DNA of 31,451 bases from Bacteroidales bacterium (GTDB taxonomy: Bacteria > Bacteroidota > Bacteroidia > Bacteroidales > ML635J-15), in contig JAQVPT010000005.1 in the NCBI GenBank assembly GCA_028701945.1, positions 1-31,451 of the forward strand. The letters run 5' to 3'. The notes below the pieces were generated by a model. The model worked only from the letters and a program-made list of their open reading frames with translations, did no database searches and had not been told where the DNA came from. The translations under genes and the position numbers were made by a program. Positions 24,650 to 31,451 of this stretch are shown here, piece by piece; position 1 is the stretch's first letter, and every line of letters begins with the position of its first letter.

Positions 24650-25924
24650 TGTCAAAAAATATTTATAAAACGGGATAATAACAATATTAATTTCTTTATA
24701 AATTAAGTTCTCTTCGGTATCGAATGTAATTATAATTCCAGTATTGACATTAATATATTTACATGCTTCGTTTAAAGCTCTCAGTTCTCTTTCTTTTGTT
24801 TGGTTATCATAAAAAGCATAACAAACTTGGACAGGTAAATATTTCTGATTATCTTCTACAATAAAATCGCATTCAAAATTATTTTTGAAATAGAATATCT
24901 TCTTTTCGTTCTTTAAAAACTCCATTGCCACAAGATTTTCCAACAATTTTCCTAAATTCTGAGAAACCGAAAATTCGATAGCACTAATTAGTCCGTTATC
25001 AATTACATAGGCTTTCTTTTCACTTTTTTCTTGTTTTATTTCCGAAAAATTAAACTTATTAATGTTTTGTGTTAAAAATATATCATTGCAATAGTCAGAA
25101 AATTCATATAAATATTTGTTGCTTATACTATAACCCAAAAATTTGAGCTCCTTATATATTTTATTTACAGATAACGGATTAGTGATATTCGCAAATATCT
25201 TTTTGATAAAAAACTTTAATGCTTCAATATTACTTACATTATATCTTTCAACTATATCTCTAAATATCATCACATTAAAGTATTGTTGCAAAAGTCTTGT
25301 TTTAGTAATACTATCAAAATTTAATGATTCAGGAAATGACCCATCTGTTAAATATTTATGTGCTAAATGCACAATTTTACTTTTATTACTTTGTGGATAT
25401 AAAAGTGGCTCAGTATTATTAAATTTTAAATATTCTTTGAAATTTAACGGAAAAACAGTGTAAGTAATCGTTCGACCTCTTAATTCAGTTGCTATTTCGG
25501 TACTTAATAATTTTGAATTAGAACCTGTTATAAAGATATTACGTGATTTGGTGTCAAATATTCTTCTTATAAATTTTTCCCATCCGTTGATGTTTTGAAT
25601 TTCATCAAAAAACAGATATATGTCTTTAATTTTTATTTCAGGATACAGTTCTTGATATGCTTGAATTATATAATCTAAATTTTCTGATTTGAGATTTAAA
25701 CGCTCATCTTCAAAATTCACAAATAATATGTTTTTGTTTGAAACACCAGTTTCTAATAACTTTTTAATGGTTTGATAAAGTAAATAAGTTTTTCCGCTTC
25801 GTCTAGATCCTATTAAACTGATGATAATATTATTATTTACAGGTATTTGAAGATCACGCTCTATGATTTCGGGTAAAATAATATTCTGATTTTCAAGTAT
25901 TATATTTTTTATTATCTCTTTCAT
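24647..25924 (-). CDS. AAA ATPase with DUF4143 / PD-(D/E)XK-like C-terminus, no. 1
   Basis: The 425-residue protein has Walker A GSRRSGKT (39-46), Walker B IYLFFDEIQ (102-110), then the sensor-like IFITGSNSKLLS and ELRGRTITYTVFPLNFKEYL that typify AAA_14/DUF4143 proteins. The C-terminal part shows LENLVAMEFLK, CDFIVE and LPVQVCY, a pattern like the PD-(D/E)XK nuclease fold; a glutamine replaces the usual glutamate before the final residue. Biological function of the family is unknown. The gene is flanked by 87-bp direct repeats. A -7 box ends 4 nt before the start codon, suggesting a leaderless transcript. Confidence 0.88.
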   Translation of the reverse strand: MKEIIKNIILENQNIILPEIIERDLQIPVNNNIIISLIGSRRSGKTYLLYQTIKKLLETGVSNKNILFVNFEDERLNLKSENLDYIIQAYQELYPEIKIKDIYLFFDEIQNINGWEKFIRRIFDTKSRNIFITGSNSKLLSTEIATELRGRTITYTVFPLNFKEYLKFNNTEPLLYPQSNKSKIVHLAHKYLTDGSFPESLNFDSITKTRLLQQYFNVMIFRDIVERYNVSNIEALKFFIKKIFANITNPLSVNKIYKELKFLGYSISNKYLYEFSDYCNDIFLTQNINKFNFSEIKQEKSEKKAYVIDNGLISAIEFSVSQNLGKLLENLVAMEFLKNEKKIFYFKNNFECDFIVEDNQKYLPVQVCYAFYDNQTKERELRALNEACKYINVNTGIIITFDTEENLIYKEINIVIIPFYKYFLT

Positions 25925-25928
25925 TCTG

Positions 25929-25936
25929 CAAATTTA
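25929..25936 (-). promoter_or_regulatory. -7 box of ATPase no. 1
   Basis: TAAATTTG on the minus strand, with 4 nt before the ATG at 25924. A TTTG lies 15 nt upstream, somewhat closer than the usual 19-20. The short distance implies a leaderless mRNA, as for the gene at 9583. Confidence 0.55.
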
Positions 25937-26032
25937 GTAAATATTACTAAGCAAACTGCATTTAGTTTGGTTAAATTTACTTAAAATAATTTCTAAGTCC
26001 ATGATTTGTTGAAAATAGTAAGTTTAATATTG

Positions 26033-26100
26033 CTCCGCTCGCGGGGATTACAACCGAAGCCCAGAGGGCGAGCTCAGCGTAGCTAAATCCGAGTGAGCGG
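26033..26100 (+). repeat. REP-like palindromic element, copy 1
   Basis: Outer arms (CCGCTCGCGGGGATT and AATCCGAGTGAGCGG) are imperfect inverted repeats around inner hairpins GCCC-AGA-GGGC and AGCT-cagcgt-AGCT. The last 56 nt match 28942-28997 at 53 positions. It lies upstream of ATPase no. 1. Confidence 0.88.
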
Positions 26101-26197
26101 TAAAATCGGTTTATCGGTTAATTGCCTACGCTGCCCCCAACCCCTGAAGGGGAGTGCCTTCGCTAATATAATTAACTGCAATTTTTCGTTCGTAATT

Positions 26198-26284
26198 CGT
26201 TTTTGCTTTCAAAAAACATAAAACTTGCTAAAATCTCACCGATTACCGAATACAAAAATTACCGAATACCAGTTGAGCGGTTTA
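26198..26284 (+). repeat. 87-bp direct repeat, right copy
   Basis: Second copy of the repeat at 24563-24649, differing at two positions. On the minus strand it is 274 bp upstream of the start of ATPase no. 1, so the gene and its promoter region are bracketed by the two copies. Confidence 0.95.
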
Positions 26285-26530
26285 CTCCTTTCAGTCGTGA
26301 GCTCGTAGCAGAGCTACTCGGTTATCAGTTGATCGGTTTATCTGTTTATCGGTTTACTCCCTCCGGTCGTGAGCTCGTAGCAGAGCTACTCGGTTATGGG
26401 TTTACTCTCCGCCAAAGGCGGATCGTGAGCTCGTAGCAGAGCTACTCGGTTATGGGTTTACTCTCCGCCAAAGGCGGATCGTGAGCTCGTAGCAGAGCTA
26501 CTCGGTTATCGGTTTATCGGTTGAGTGGTT
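26285..26530 (+). repeat. REP-like palindromes with 56-bp period, plus family B octamers
   Basis: The core cgtgagctcgtagcagagct (with hairpin GTAGC-AGA-GCTAC), followed by actcggttat, begins at 26296, 26368, 26424 and 26480. The last three are spaced exactly 56 bp, each separated by a small hairpin CCGCC-AAA-GGCGG in the last two intervals. A fifth copy lies at 24411. Family B octamers fill the gaps. The region 25937-26580 otherwise contains only the REP element at 26033, the direct repeat and a C-rich palindrome near 26133-26150; I see no gene in it. Confidence 0.9.
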
Positions 26531-26580
26531 GAGCACAAATTTAGTAATTAATGAGAACTCTATGCACTTTATGTTTCACT

Positions 26581-27942
26581 CTAAATACTTCCTTCATTCA
26601 GCATTTTTTGTGCATAATGATAAATTCTGTTAATAAGATAAAAAGGAAGGTTTAATAAAATAAAATCTTTATTATTTAGTGTTTTTGCATATTCAATATT
26701 ATAATTACCTGAATATACTCTGATTGCACAATTGTGAGGTGCCGCATCAACATAAGCCATTAAAGACCGAAGTCTGCCTGTTTTTCCTGCTTTAACTTCC
26801 ACTGGGATTAACATATCATTTATCTGTATCAGATAATCAACTTCTGCATTTGATTGTTTTTTCTCTCTAACCCAAAAAGTGTTTTTTGCGAGTACACTTT
26901 TTTGTAAGAAAAGAAGTTCCTGCCCAACAATATGTTCAGCTATTTTACCTTCAAATAAATCGTCAATTAAATTACTACTCAAGATACTAGCCTGTAAACC
27001 AGCAAATTTGTTAACAATACCTGTATCCAGAAACTGAATCTTAGGAGACTTTCGAATATTTTCCATTATTGGAACTTGTACCGAACTAGTCGGATAATTC
27101 AACGATAATAGAAATGTTTTTTCTAAAATCCGCAAACATTCTCCAACGTCCTTTGATTTATAATTTGAATGAGCAAATCCTTCAAATTTTATTCGTTCTC
27201 CAGCCAATTTTATAGAATTAGTTATAAGAAACCGGATTATTTTAGTTTGATTTTCACTTGAAGAGTACTTCTCTATATCATCAAGATAGGTAACAATAAG
27301 ATTATCCAAAACAGTAGAAACTCTAACTAAATCTTTATATTTAACATAAGTTTCAATAACCTCAGGCATGCCACCAATAAGAGAGTATTCATTAAAAAGC
27401 TCCAAAAGTTTATCATGGGCATAATCAGGAAAATCTTCAGAATTTATTGCAGCTAATGCGTTAATATTTTCAGTAGCTTCTAAGAATTCACAGAAGCTAA
27501 AAGGTCTTAAAATTTTATATTCAACTCTTCCTACTGGAAAACTAATTTGATTATCTAATAAAGTTTCAAGAAGTGAGCCAGCAGCAATAACAAATAATTC
27601 GTTTCTTTCTTCATAAAAATACCGTAAGGATTTAATCGCATTTGCCGAATTTTGGATTTCATCAATAAATATTAAGATTTTATCGTTTTTCTTCTGTGAA
27701 ATTCCACTGTTGAAAAACAAAATTTGAATAATTTTATTTACATCTCGATTTTCATCAAAAATCTGCTTATCAGCTTCTTTATCAAGATTTAAATTAATAA
27801 AATAATCAAATTGCTCTGAAAACATTTTTACAACAGTCGTTTTACCAACCTGTCTGGCACCTCTTAATATCAATGGTTTTCTTTCAGGATTTTCTCTCCA
27901 AATACCTAAGTCAAAAAGAATTTTTCTATTAAACATATACAT
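26581..27942 (-). CDS. AAA ATPase with DUF4143 and PD-(D/E)XK-like C-terminus, no. 2
   Basis: This 453-residue protein has Walker A GARQVGKT (28-35), Walker B ILIFIDEIQN (89-98), AAGSLLETLL and GRVEYKILRPFSFCEFLEA. A DUF4143 helical region with LIGGMPEVI follows. The C-terminus shows AEVDYLI and IPVEVKAGK, a complete-looking D-(E)xK nuclease-like motif, more canonical than in no. 1. It belongs to a common ATPase subgroup in Bacteroidota and archaea of unknown function. It is only distantly related to the other three ATPases here, so this is a gathering of separate lineages rather than a tandem amplification. No consensus -7 box was found upstream. Confidence 0.88.
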   Translation of the reverse strand: MYMFNRKILFDLGIWRENPERKPLILRGARQVGKTTVVKMFSEQFDYFINLNLDKEADKQIFDENRDVNKIIQILFFNSGISQKKNDKILIFIDEIQNSANAIKSLRYFYEERNELFVIAAGSLLETLLDNQISFPVGRVEYKILRPFSFCEFLEATENINALAAINSEDFPDYAHDKLLELFNEYSLIGGMPEVIETYVKYKDLVRVSTVLDNLIVTYLDDIEKYSSSENQTKIIRFLITNSIKLAGERIKFEGFAHSNYKSKDVGECLRILEKTFLLSLNYPTSSVQVPIMENIRKSPKIQFLDTGIVNKFAGLQASILSSNLIDDLFEGKIAEHIVGQELLFLQKSVLAKNTFWVREKKQSNAEVDYLIQINDMLIPVEVKAGKTGRLRSLMAYVDAAPHNCAIRVYSGNYNIEYAKTLNNKDFILLNLPFYLINRIYHYAQKMLNEGSI

Positions 27943-28029
27943 AAGTAAGGGTTAATATTTGAAATCATCGATGCAAAGTAAGGCATATATATTGAGATAT
28001 CCAAATTGAAGTAAGGTTTATCGGTTTAC

Positions 28030-28056
28030 CACTCGCTCGGATTCCCAATCCGAGTG
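28030..28056 (+). repeat. Short palindrome related to the REP-like element
   Basis: CACTCGCTCGGATT, ccc and AATCCGAGTG form a 10-bp stem with a 3-nt bulge. It carries the outer-arm sequence of the elements at 26033 and 28942 without their interior. A family B fragment precedes it. The rest of 27943-28116 shows nothing recognisable. Confidence 0.75.
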
Positions 28057-28116
28057 TCTAAATAATGCCATGCAAAAAAAACATTCTCTCTAAACACATA
28101 GGATTCAAGGTTTTCA

Positions 28117-28893
28117 TCAAACTGTAATCAATTGCTGTGGTTCCAAAACAACTTCCAGCAAATAATCTAAGTCAGCATAATTGCGAGCTGAGCTGAGGCA
28201 TTGTAATGGAATAACCTATACATTTTGACTTGCTCTTTTGCCCTTTTTCTTTGTTGCAAATTTTGCAAAGAGACGCAAGCTATTTGCAGCAATTTGCGCC
28301 TTGAAAAAACCAAATGATCTTTGTCAATTCTGTACACTTTATTGCATTATAATGCCTAAACATATAATCTTCAGGATTGGCAACCAACATATCTTCCACT
28401 GGATTATTATGAATATATTTTATTTTTTGATAAAAAAAGTTTGCTGATAAAATTATTTTACTCGCAAAATTTATCCCGATTTATCGTAGCTCGTGAGCTA
28501 AAGGTTTGCTTGATTGCTGTCTTGCCAAACTTTATATTTTTGATCACGCTTCAAATGTGTACATGCTTTCTCGAATTGCTTCAAAATCCATTCTCGGCGA
28601 CTTTCTGGTGTTTCGACAACCAATTTTACTATTTCTTTTGATGTGAATTTCTTAAAATCACGCAAGAAACCCGACATTCCTATTTCTGATGACACACTAC
28701 AAATTAAATGTAAATGGCTTGGCATTAAACACCAAGCATAAATAACTAAGCCTTTTTCTTTTTGACATTAGCGCAATGAGTCCACAATCATTAGCTTTTG
28801 TTCCTTCCTTGTAAAAATATCTATCCACTCAACAATTGTTAATGTTATGAAATATACTGCATTTTGATCAAATATTTTATATCGGTCGCCCAT
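28117..28893 (-). pseudogene. REP-associated tyrosine transposase (RAYT, Y1/HUH family), decayed
   Basis: Reading on the minus strand from ATG at 28893: MGDRYKIFDQNAVYFITLTIV, then after an in-frame TAA, GLVIYAWCLMPSHLHLICSV with the HUH motif (HLH), GFLRDFKKFTSK, ESRREWILKQFEKA and KYKVWQDSNQANL followed by TAG. After a degenerate stretch with frameshifts comes KYIHNNPVEDMLVANPEDYM with the catalytic-type tyrosine, and finally, after the 160-bp element, ARNYADLDYLLEVVLEPQQL and a stop at 28117. These are the landmarks of RAYT/IS200-like transposases that mobilise REP hairpins. At least two stops plus frame damage make it inactive. Confidence 0.88.
28197..28356 (+). mobile_element. 160-bp hairpin MITE/REPIN-like element, copy 2
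   Basis: It shares its interior with the element at 9022-9182, from CATTTTGACTT to TTGTCAATTCT, including the GAGACGCAA arm. Its terminal stems start GGCATTGTAATG and, from the other end, GGCATTATAATG, so they pair with each other but differ from those of copy 1. It interrupts the RAYT pseudogene. The flanks read TTA and TCA in the RAYT reading direction, and removing the element restores a frame giving YMFSSARNYAD, the expected RAYT sequence. Confidence 0.9.
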
Positions 28894-28941
28894 AAAGAAT
28901 TTTTCATAAAAGTAAAGAAATATTTAATGGGAGCAACACTC

Positions 28942-28997
28942 GGATTACAACCAAAGCCCATAGGGCGAGCTCAGCGTAGCTAAATCCGAGCGAGCGG
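28942..28997 (+). repeat. REP-like palindromic element, copy 2
   Basis: It matches 26045-26100 at 53 of 56 positions in the same orientation, with inner hairpins GCCC-ATA-GGGC and AGCT-cagcgt-AGCT. Family B sequence (GGTTTATCGGTTTTAG) follows at 29000 and runs towards the stop of ATPase no. 3. Confidence 0.88.
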
Positions 28998-29036
28998 GGG
29001 TTTATCGGTTTTAGTGCAAACCGTATAGTCAACTGG

Positions 29037-30203
29037 TCAACTGTTTTTAAGCATTTTAATAATCTCAGATAAATTGCAAACTATAATATCATCTTTTATT
29101 TTGTATTTTTTGCTTACAGGAGCAACGACATAAGTCATTTTGGGCATAATTACTTCTTTTGCTCTCCAAAATGCTTTATTTAGTTTTGGTGCAGATGATG
29201 CTTTGCATTCTATTGCTATAATTTCATCTTGTTTTTGAATTATTAGGTCAATCTCATCGCCAGTTGCACTTCTGTAAAAAGAAAACTTACAGTTTCGTAA
29301 AGATGAACAAATGTTCTCAATAACTAATCCTTCCCAAGAAGCTCCAAAAATCGGATTTCCCATCAAGTCATTAAAATCATTTATGCCTAATAAATTATGT
29401 AATAGACCAGAATCTCTAATATATACTTTGGGCGATTTGACTAATCTTTTTTTTACATTTGCATCGAATGGTTCTAAAACTCTAAGGATAAAAGTCTGAG
29501 ACAAAAGATCAAGGTATCGCTTAACAGTCGGATGAGTTAATCCCAAAGATTCGCCTAATTTAGAAGCATTAAATAACTGTCCATGTAAATGAGCAGACAT
29601 AGTAAGCATCCGTAAAAGCTGCCTTGATGGTATCTGAAATCCCAATTGAGGAATATCTCGTTCAACAAAAGTTCTTAAATAATTTTCGCACCATAAACCT
29701 GATGCAGAATCACTGATTGCAAGAAAGCTGTCGGGATAGGCACCTCTAAACCAGAATTTGTTTAAATTAAAGCTGTCTATTTCATTTATTTCCGAAATTA
29801 AAAATGGCGTCAACTCAATAATCCCAATCCTTCCGGCAAGAGACTCGGAACTTTGTTGAATAATATCCCTTGAAGCAGATCCTAATAGAATAAATCTAGA
29901 GTTTCGTCTGTTTCGATCAATCTCACTACGTAAAATAGAAAACAAGTTCGGAACCAAATGAATCTCATCTAAACAAATTGTTTTATCCTCATTGGCTTTA
30001 AAAAACAAACTAGGTTCTGTCAATTTTGCTAAGTCATCCCTGTTTTGCAAATCCAGATATTCAAAAGAATTAAAAGTATCTGACATTCTTTTGATCAGAG
30101 TGGACTTACCACATTGCCTTGGACCAAGTATCACTACTGCTGGGAAAACAGATAGATTTTCTTGTATAAATGGTCTAATTATTCTTTCTATAAAAGCGTG
30201 CAT
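29037..30203 (-). CDS. AAA ATPase with DUF4143 and PD-(D/E)XK-like C-terminus, no. 3
   Basis: The product is about 388 residues from the ATG at 30203. A GTG at 30230 gives nine more residues but overlaps the -7 box, so I reject it. Walker A is GPRQCGKST (27-35), Walker B TICLDEIH (74-81), followed by ILLGSASRDIIQQSSESLAGR, and LTHPTVKRYLDLLSQTFILR as the winged-helix-like DUF4143 part. The C-terminus has GDEIDLII and IAIECKAS, a nuclease-like D...ExK pattern. The RGAYPDSFLA segment is typical of the GPRQ subgroup. Function is unknown. Octamer and REP-like repeats lie on both sides. Confidence 0.88.
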   Translation of the reverse strand: MHAFIERIIRPFIQENLSVFPAVVILGPRQCGKSTLIKRMSDTFNSFEYLDLQNRDDLAKLTEPSLFFKANEDKTICLDEIHLVPNLFSILRSEIDRNRRNSRFILLGSASRDIIQQSSESLAGRIGIIELTPFLISEINEIDSFNLNKFWFRGAYPDSFLAISDSASGLWCENYLRTFVERDIPQLGFQIPSRQLLRMLTMSAHLHGQLFNASKLGESLGLTHPTVKRYLDLLSQTFILRVLEPFDANVKKRLVKSPKVYIRDSGLLHNLLGINDFNDLMGNPIFGASWEGLVIENICSSLRNCKFSFYRSATGDEIDLIIQKQDEIIAIECKASSAPKLNKAFWRAKEVIMPKMTYVVAPVSKKYKIKDDIIVCNLSEIIKMLKNS

Positions 30204-30229
30204 ATTGTAAGTGTGATTTTCAATTTGCA

Positions 30230-30260
30230 CAAATTTACGGTAAGTTTTTTACTCCTGCAA
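30230..30260 (-). promoter_or_regulatory. Promoter of ATPase no. 3
   Basis: On the minus strand TTG (30260-30258), 20 nt, then TAAATTTG (30237-30230). Transcription would begin about 20 nt before the ATG at 30203 and downstream of the GTG at 30230, which fixes the start. Confidence 0.72.
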
Positions 30261-30286
30261 GTTTTTTTTAATGTTGATGAGCGGTT

Positions 30287-30422
30287 GATGATGTGATGAT
30301 GTGATGATGTGATGATGTGATGATGTGAGGATGTGAGGATGTGAGGATGTGAGGATGTGAGGATGTGAGGATGTGAGGATGTGAGGATGTGAGGATGTGA
30401 TGATTTGATGATGTGATGATGC
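30287..30422 (+). repeat. 8-bp repeat array, family C (17 units)
   Basis: Seventeen exactly phased octamers: GATGATGT units at both edges and a central block of GAGGATGT, with single variants GATGATTT and GATGATGC at the right end. It is the cleanest of the octamer arrays and lies between two divergently transcribed ATPase genes. A 'cgaacctgtcgaaggg'-type palindromic stretch and a last family B fragment follow to about 30532. Confidence 0.95.
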
Positions 30423-30592
30423 GCAAAACTATTACTTTCTATTTTCTACTTGCCCCCTGAGTGTAGCGATGCAGTGAGCGCAGTCGAACCTGTCGAAGGG
30501 TACTATTCACTGGTTTATCGGTTTGTCGGTTTTTTCGCAGCTTTTAATTTGAAATAAAATAAATGAAAATTGATCAATCAATAATCTAATCA

Positions 30593-30661
30593 TTTTAAAT
30601 GAACACTATTGCTTGTTTTAAATGAACACTATTGTTTATTTGAAATAAACACTTATATTTG
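30593..30661 (+). promoter_or_regulatory. Promoter with three 23-bp direct repeats, ATPase no. 4
   Basis: TTTTAAATGAACACTATTG occurs at 30593-30611 and identically at 30616-30634. A third, diverged copy starting TTTGAAATAAACACT is at 30639; the period is exactly 23 bp. The -33 TTG (30632-30634) and, after 19 nt, the -7 box TATATTTG (30654-30661) lie at the end of the second and inside the third copy. This looks like a promoter with iterated operator sites, possibly for autoregulation. Confidence 0.7.
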
Positions 30662-30683
30662 TAAAATAAATACTTTTAAAACT

Positions 30684-31451
30684 ATGATTAAGCAATCAGT
30701 TATAAAAGAACTAGTTGAACAGCAACAACTAACTCTTAATAGTAGCGATACAGGACACTTGCGTCATATATTACCTAAACTAGATCTTGAAATTACAAAC
30801 CATGCATTGATAATATCAGGAATCAGGCGCTGCGGGAAAAGCACACTTTTGCATCAGTTAATAAATTCGATAGATGAGAAATATCTGTTTCTAAATTTTG
30901 ATACCCCAAAGCTATACAATTTCGATTTAAATGATTTCACTTTGGTTGATTCTATAATTTCTGAAAGAGAAAGTCAAATATTATTTTTTGATGAGATTCA
31001 AGTCATTATAGGCTGGGAATTATATATTCGACAAAAACTCGATGAAGGATATCAAGTAATTGTAACGGGCTCAAACGCTTCTCTTTTAAGCAAAGAGCTG
31101 GGGACAAAATTAACAGGCCGTCATATTACAAAAGAGTTATTTCCATTCTCATTTAAAGAATTTTGTGAATTTGGAGAACAAATAGCAAGTAAAGCAAGCT
31201 TATCTGAATATCTACTAACAGGAGGCTTCCCTGAATATATAAAAACAAAAAACAGGGATATTCATGCAGCATTACTTGATGATATTATTTATAGGGATAT
31301 CGCAGTGAGACATAACATTAGAGATGTGCAATCATTAAAACGTTTGATAACATATTTGGCTTCAAATGTTGGGAATTTAATTACTGCAACAAGACTCACT
31401 AAGATTTTAGAAATTAAAAGCACTGCTACAGTAATGGAATATTTTGGTTTT
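30684..31451 (+). CDS. AAA ATPase, DUF4143 type, no. 4 (cut by window end)
   Basis: An open frame of 256 codons runs to the end of the window. It contains Walker A SGIRRCGKSTLL (45-56), Walker B ILFFDEIQVI (99-108), then IVTGSNASLLSKELGTKLTGR and FPFSFKEFCEF, LLTGGFPEYI and LLDDIIYRDI. It is the same superfamily as the three minus-strand ATPases and closest in motif style to no. 1 (G.R..GKT, TGSN..LLS, LRGR/LTGR). The C-terminal part is outside the window. It is the only plus-strand gene of this region and has a strong, repeat-bearing promoter. The start is the first ATG after the promoter, 22 nt beyond the -7 box. Confidence 0.88.
   Translation, partial: MIKQSVIKELVEQQQLTLNSSDTGHLRHILPKLDLEITNHALIISGIRRCGKSTLLHQLINSIDEKYLFLNFDTPKLYNFDLNDFTLVDSIISERESQILFFDEIQVIIGWELYIRQKLDEGYQVIVTGSNASLLSKELGTKLTGRHITKELFPFSFKEFCEFGEQIASKASLSEYLLTGGFPEYIKTKNRDIHAALLDDIIYRDIAVRHNIRDVQSLKRLITYLASNVGNLITATRLTKILEIKSTATVMEYFGF

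Noticed and set aside
24650..25924. Archaeal-type toxin-antitoxin or defence operon made of the ATPases
   Set aside because: Each ATPase has its own promoter or surrounding repeats, no small partner gene lies beside any of them, and orientation is not conserved.
26133..26150. Palindrome around cccctgaagggg as a terminator
   Set aside because: There is no T-run after the stem in either direction; it resembles a dispersed palindromic repeat more than an intrinsic terminator.
26203..26436. Small plus-strand open frame across the REP-like repeats
   Set aside because: It consists of repeated non-coding sequence (RFTPFSRELVAELLGY twice); no homology or start context supports translation.
26530..26545. 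Minus-strand TAAATTTG box without a gene
   Set aside because: It reads into repeats with no downstream frame. It may be a leftover promoter, but one octamer in AT-rich DNA is weak evidence.
28238..28641. Two small plus-strand open frames
   Set aside because: They lie on the opposite strand of the hairpin element and the RAYT pseudogene.

Overview
The window is AT-rich DNA from a member of the Bacteroidota. I infer this from the gene families, from the recurring Bacteroidota promoter (TTG, 19-20 nt, TAnnTTTG), from the absence of clear Shine-Dalgarno sequences, and from the density of accessory ATPases. No rRNA, tRNA or CRISPR array was seen.

Positions 1-24353 are a long, almost entirely plus-strand O-antigen or surface-glycan locus. 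It opens with the end of an ISL3-like insertion sequence cutting an EamA-type lipid-sugar flippase gene, then a GtrB/ArnC-like glycosyltransferase. A dTDP-Fuc4NAc module follows (wecD-like acetyltransferase, wecE aminotransferase, wecF-like GT56 transferase) with a membrane protein and a Wzx flippase. After an accessory island come a GT4-like glycosyltransferase, a polysaccharide deacetylase, a GNAT/FemAB-like protein and an O-acyltransferase. Next is a dTDP-3-amino-sugar module (two FdtA-like ketoisomerases, a GNAT and an FdtB-type aminotransferase). The locus ends with a GtrB/GtrA/GT-C-like set and a polytopic, possibly polymerase, protein. rmlA and rmlB, needed to make the shared dTDP-4-keto-6-deoxyglucose precursor, are not in the window.

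The glycan operon is broken by accessory genes: two AlbA_2/ATPase/HTH proteins, a DUF1016 PD-(D/E)XK protein and a four-helix-bundle (IVS/S23) gene. At two places the accessory gene sits between a truncated old 5' end and a complete, synonymously recoded 5' end of the same biosynthetic gene (wecE and the GT4 gene). An ATPase gene further on is flanked by 87-bp direct repeats, one ending on its stop codon. Together these suggest accessory-gene cassettes that insert at gene starts with long duplications or imported replacement 5' ends. This is the most interesting signal in the window.

Positions 24354-31451 are a non-glycan region. It holds four divergent DUF4143-type AAA ATPases, the last cut by the window end. 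They are separated by REP-like palindromes and by degenerate arrays with an exact 8-bp period. A decayed REP-associated tyrosine transposase (RAYT) gene also lies here, interrupted by a 160-bp hairpin element. A second copy of that element interrupts the four-helix-bundle gene. The terminal stems of the two copies differ in sequence but each pairs internally.
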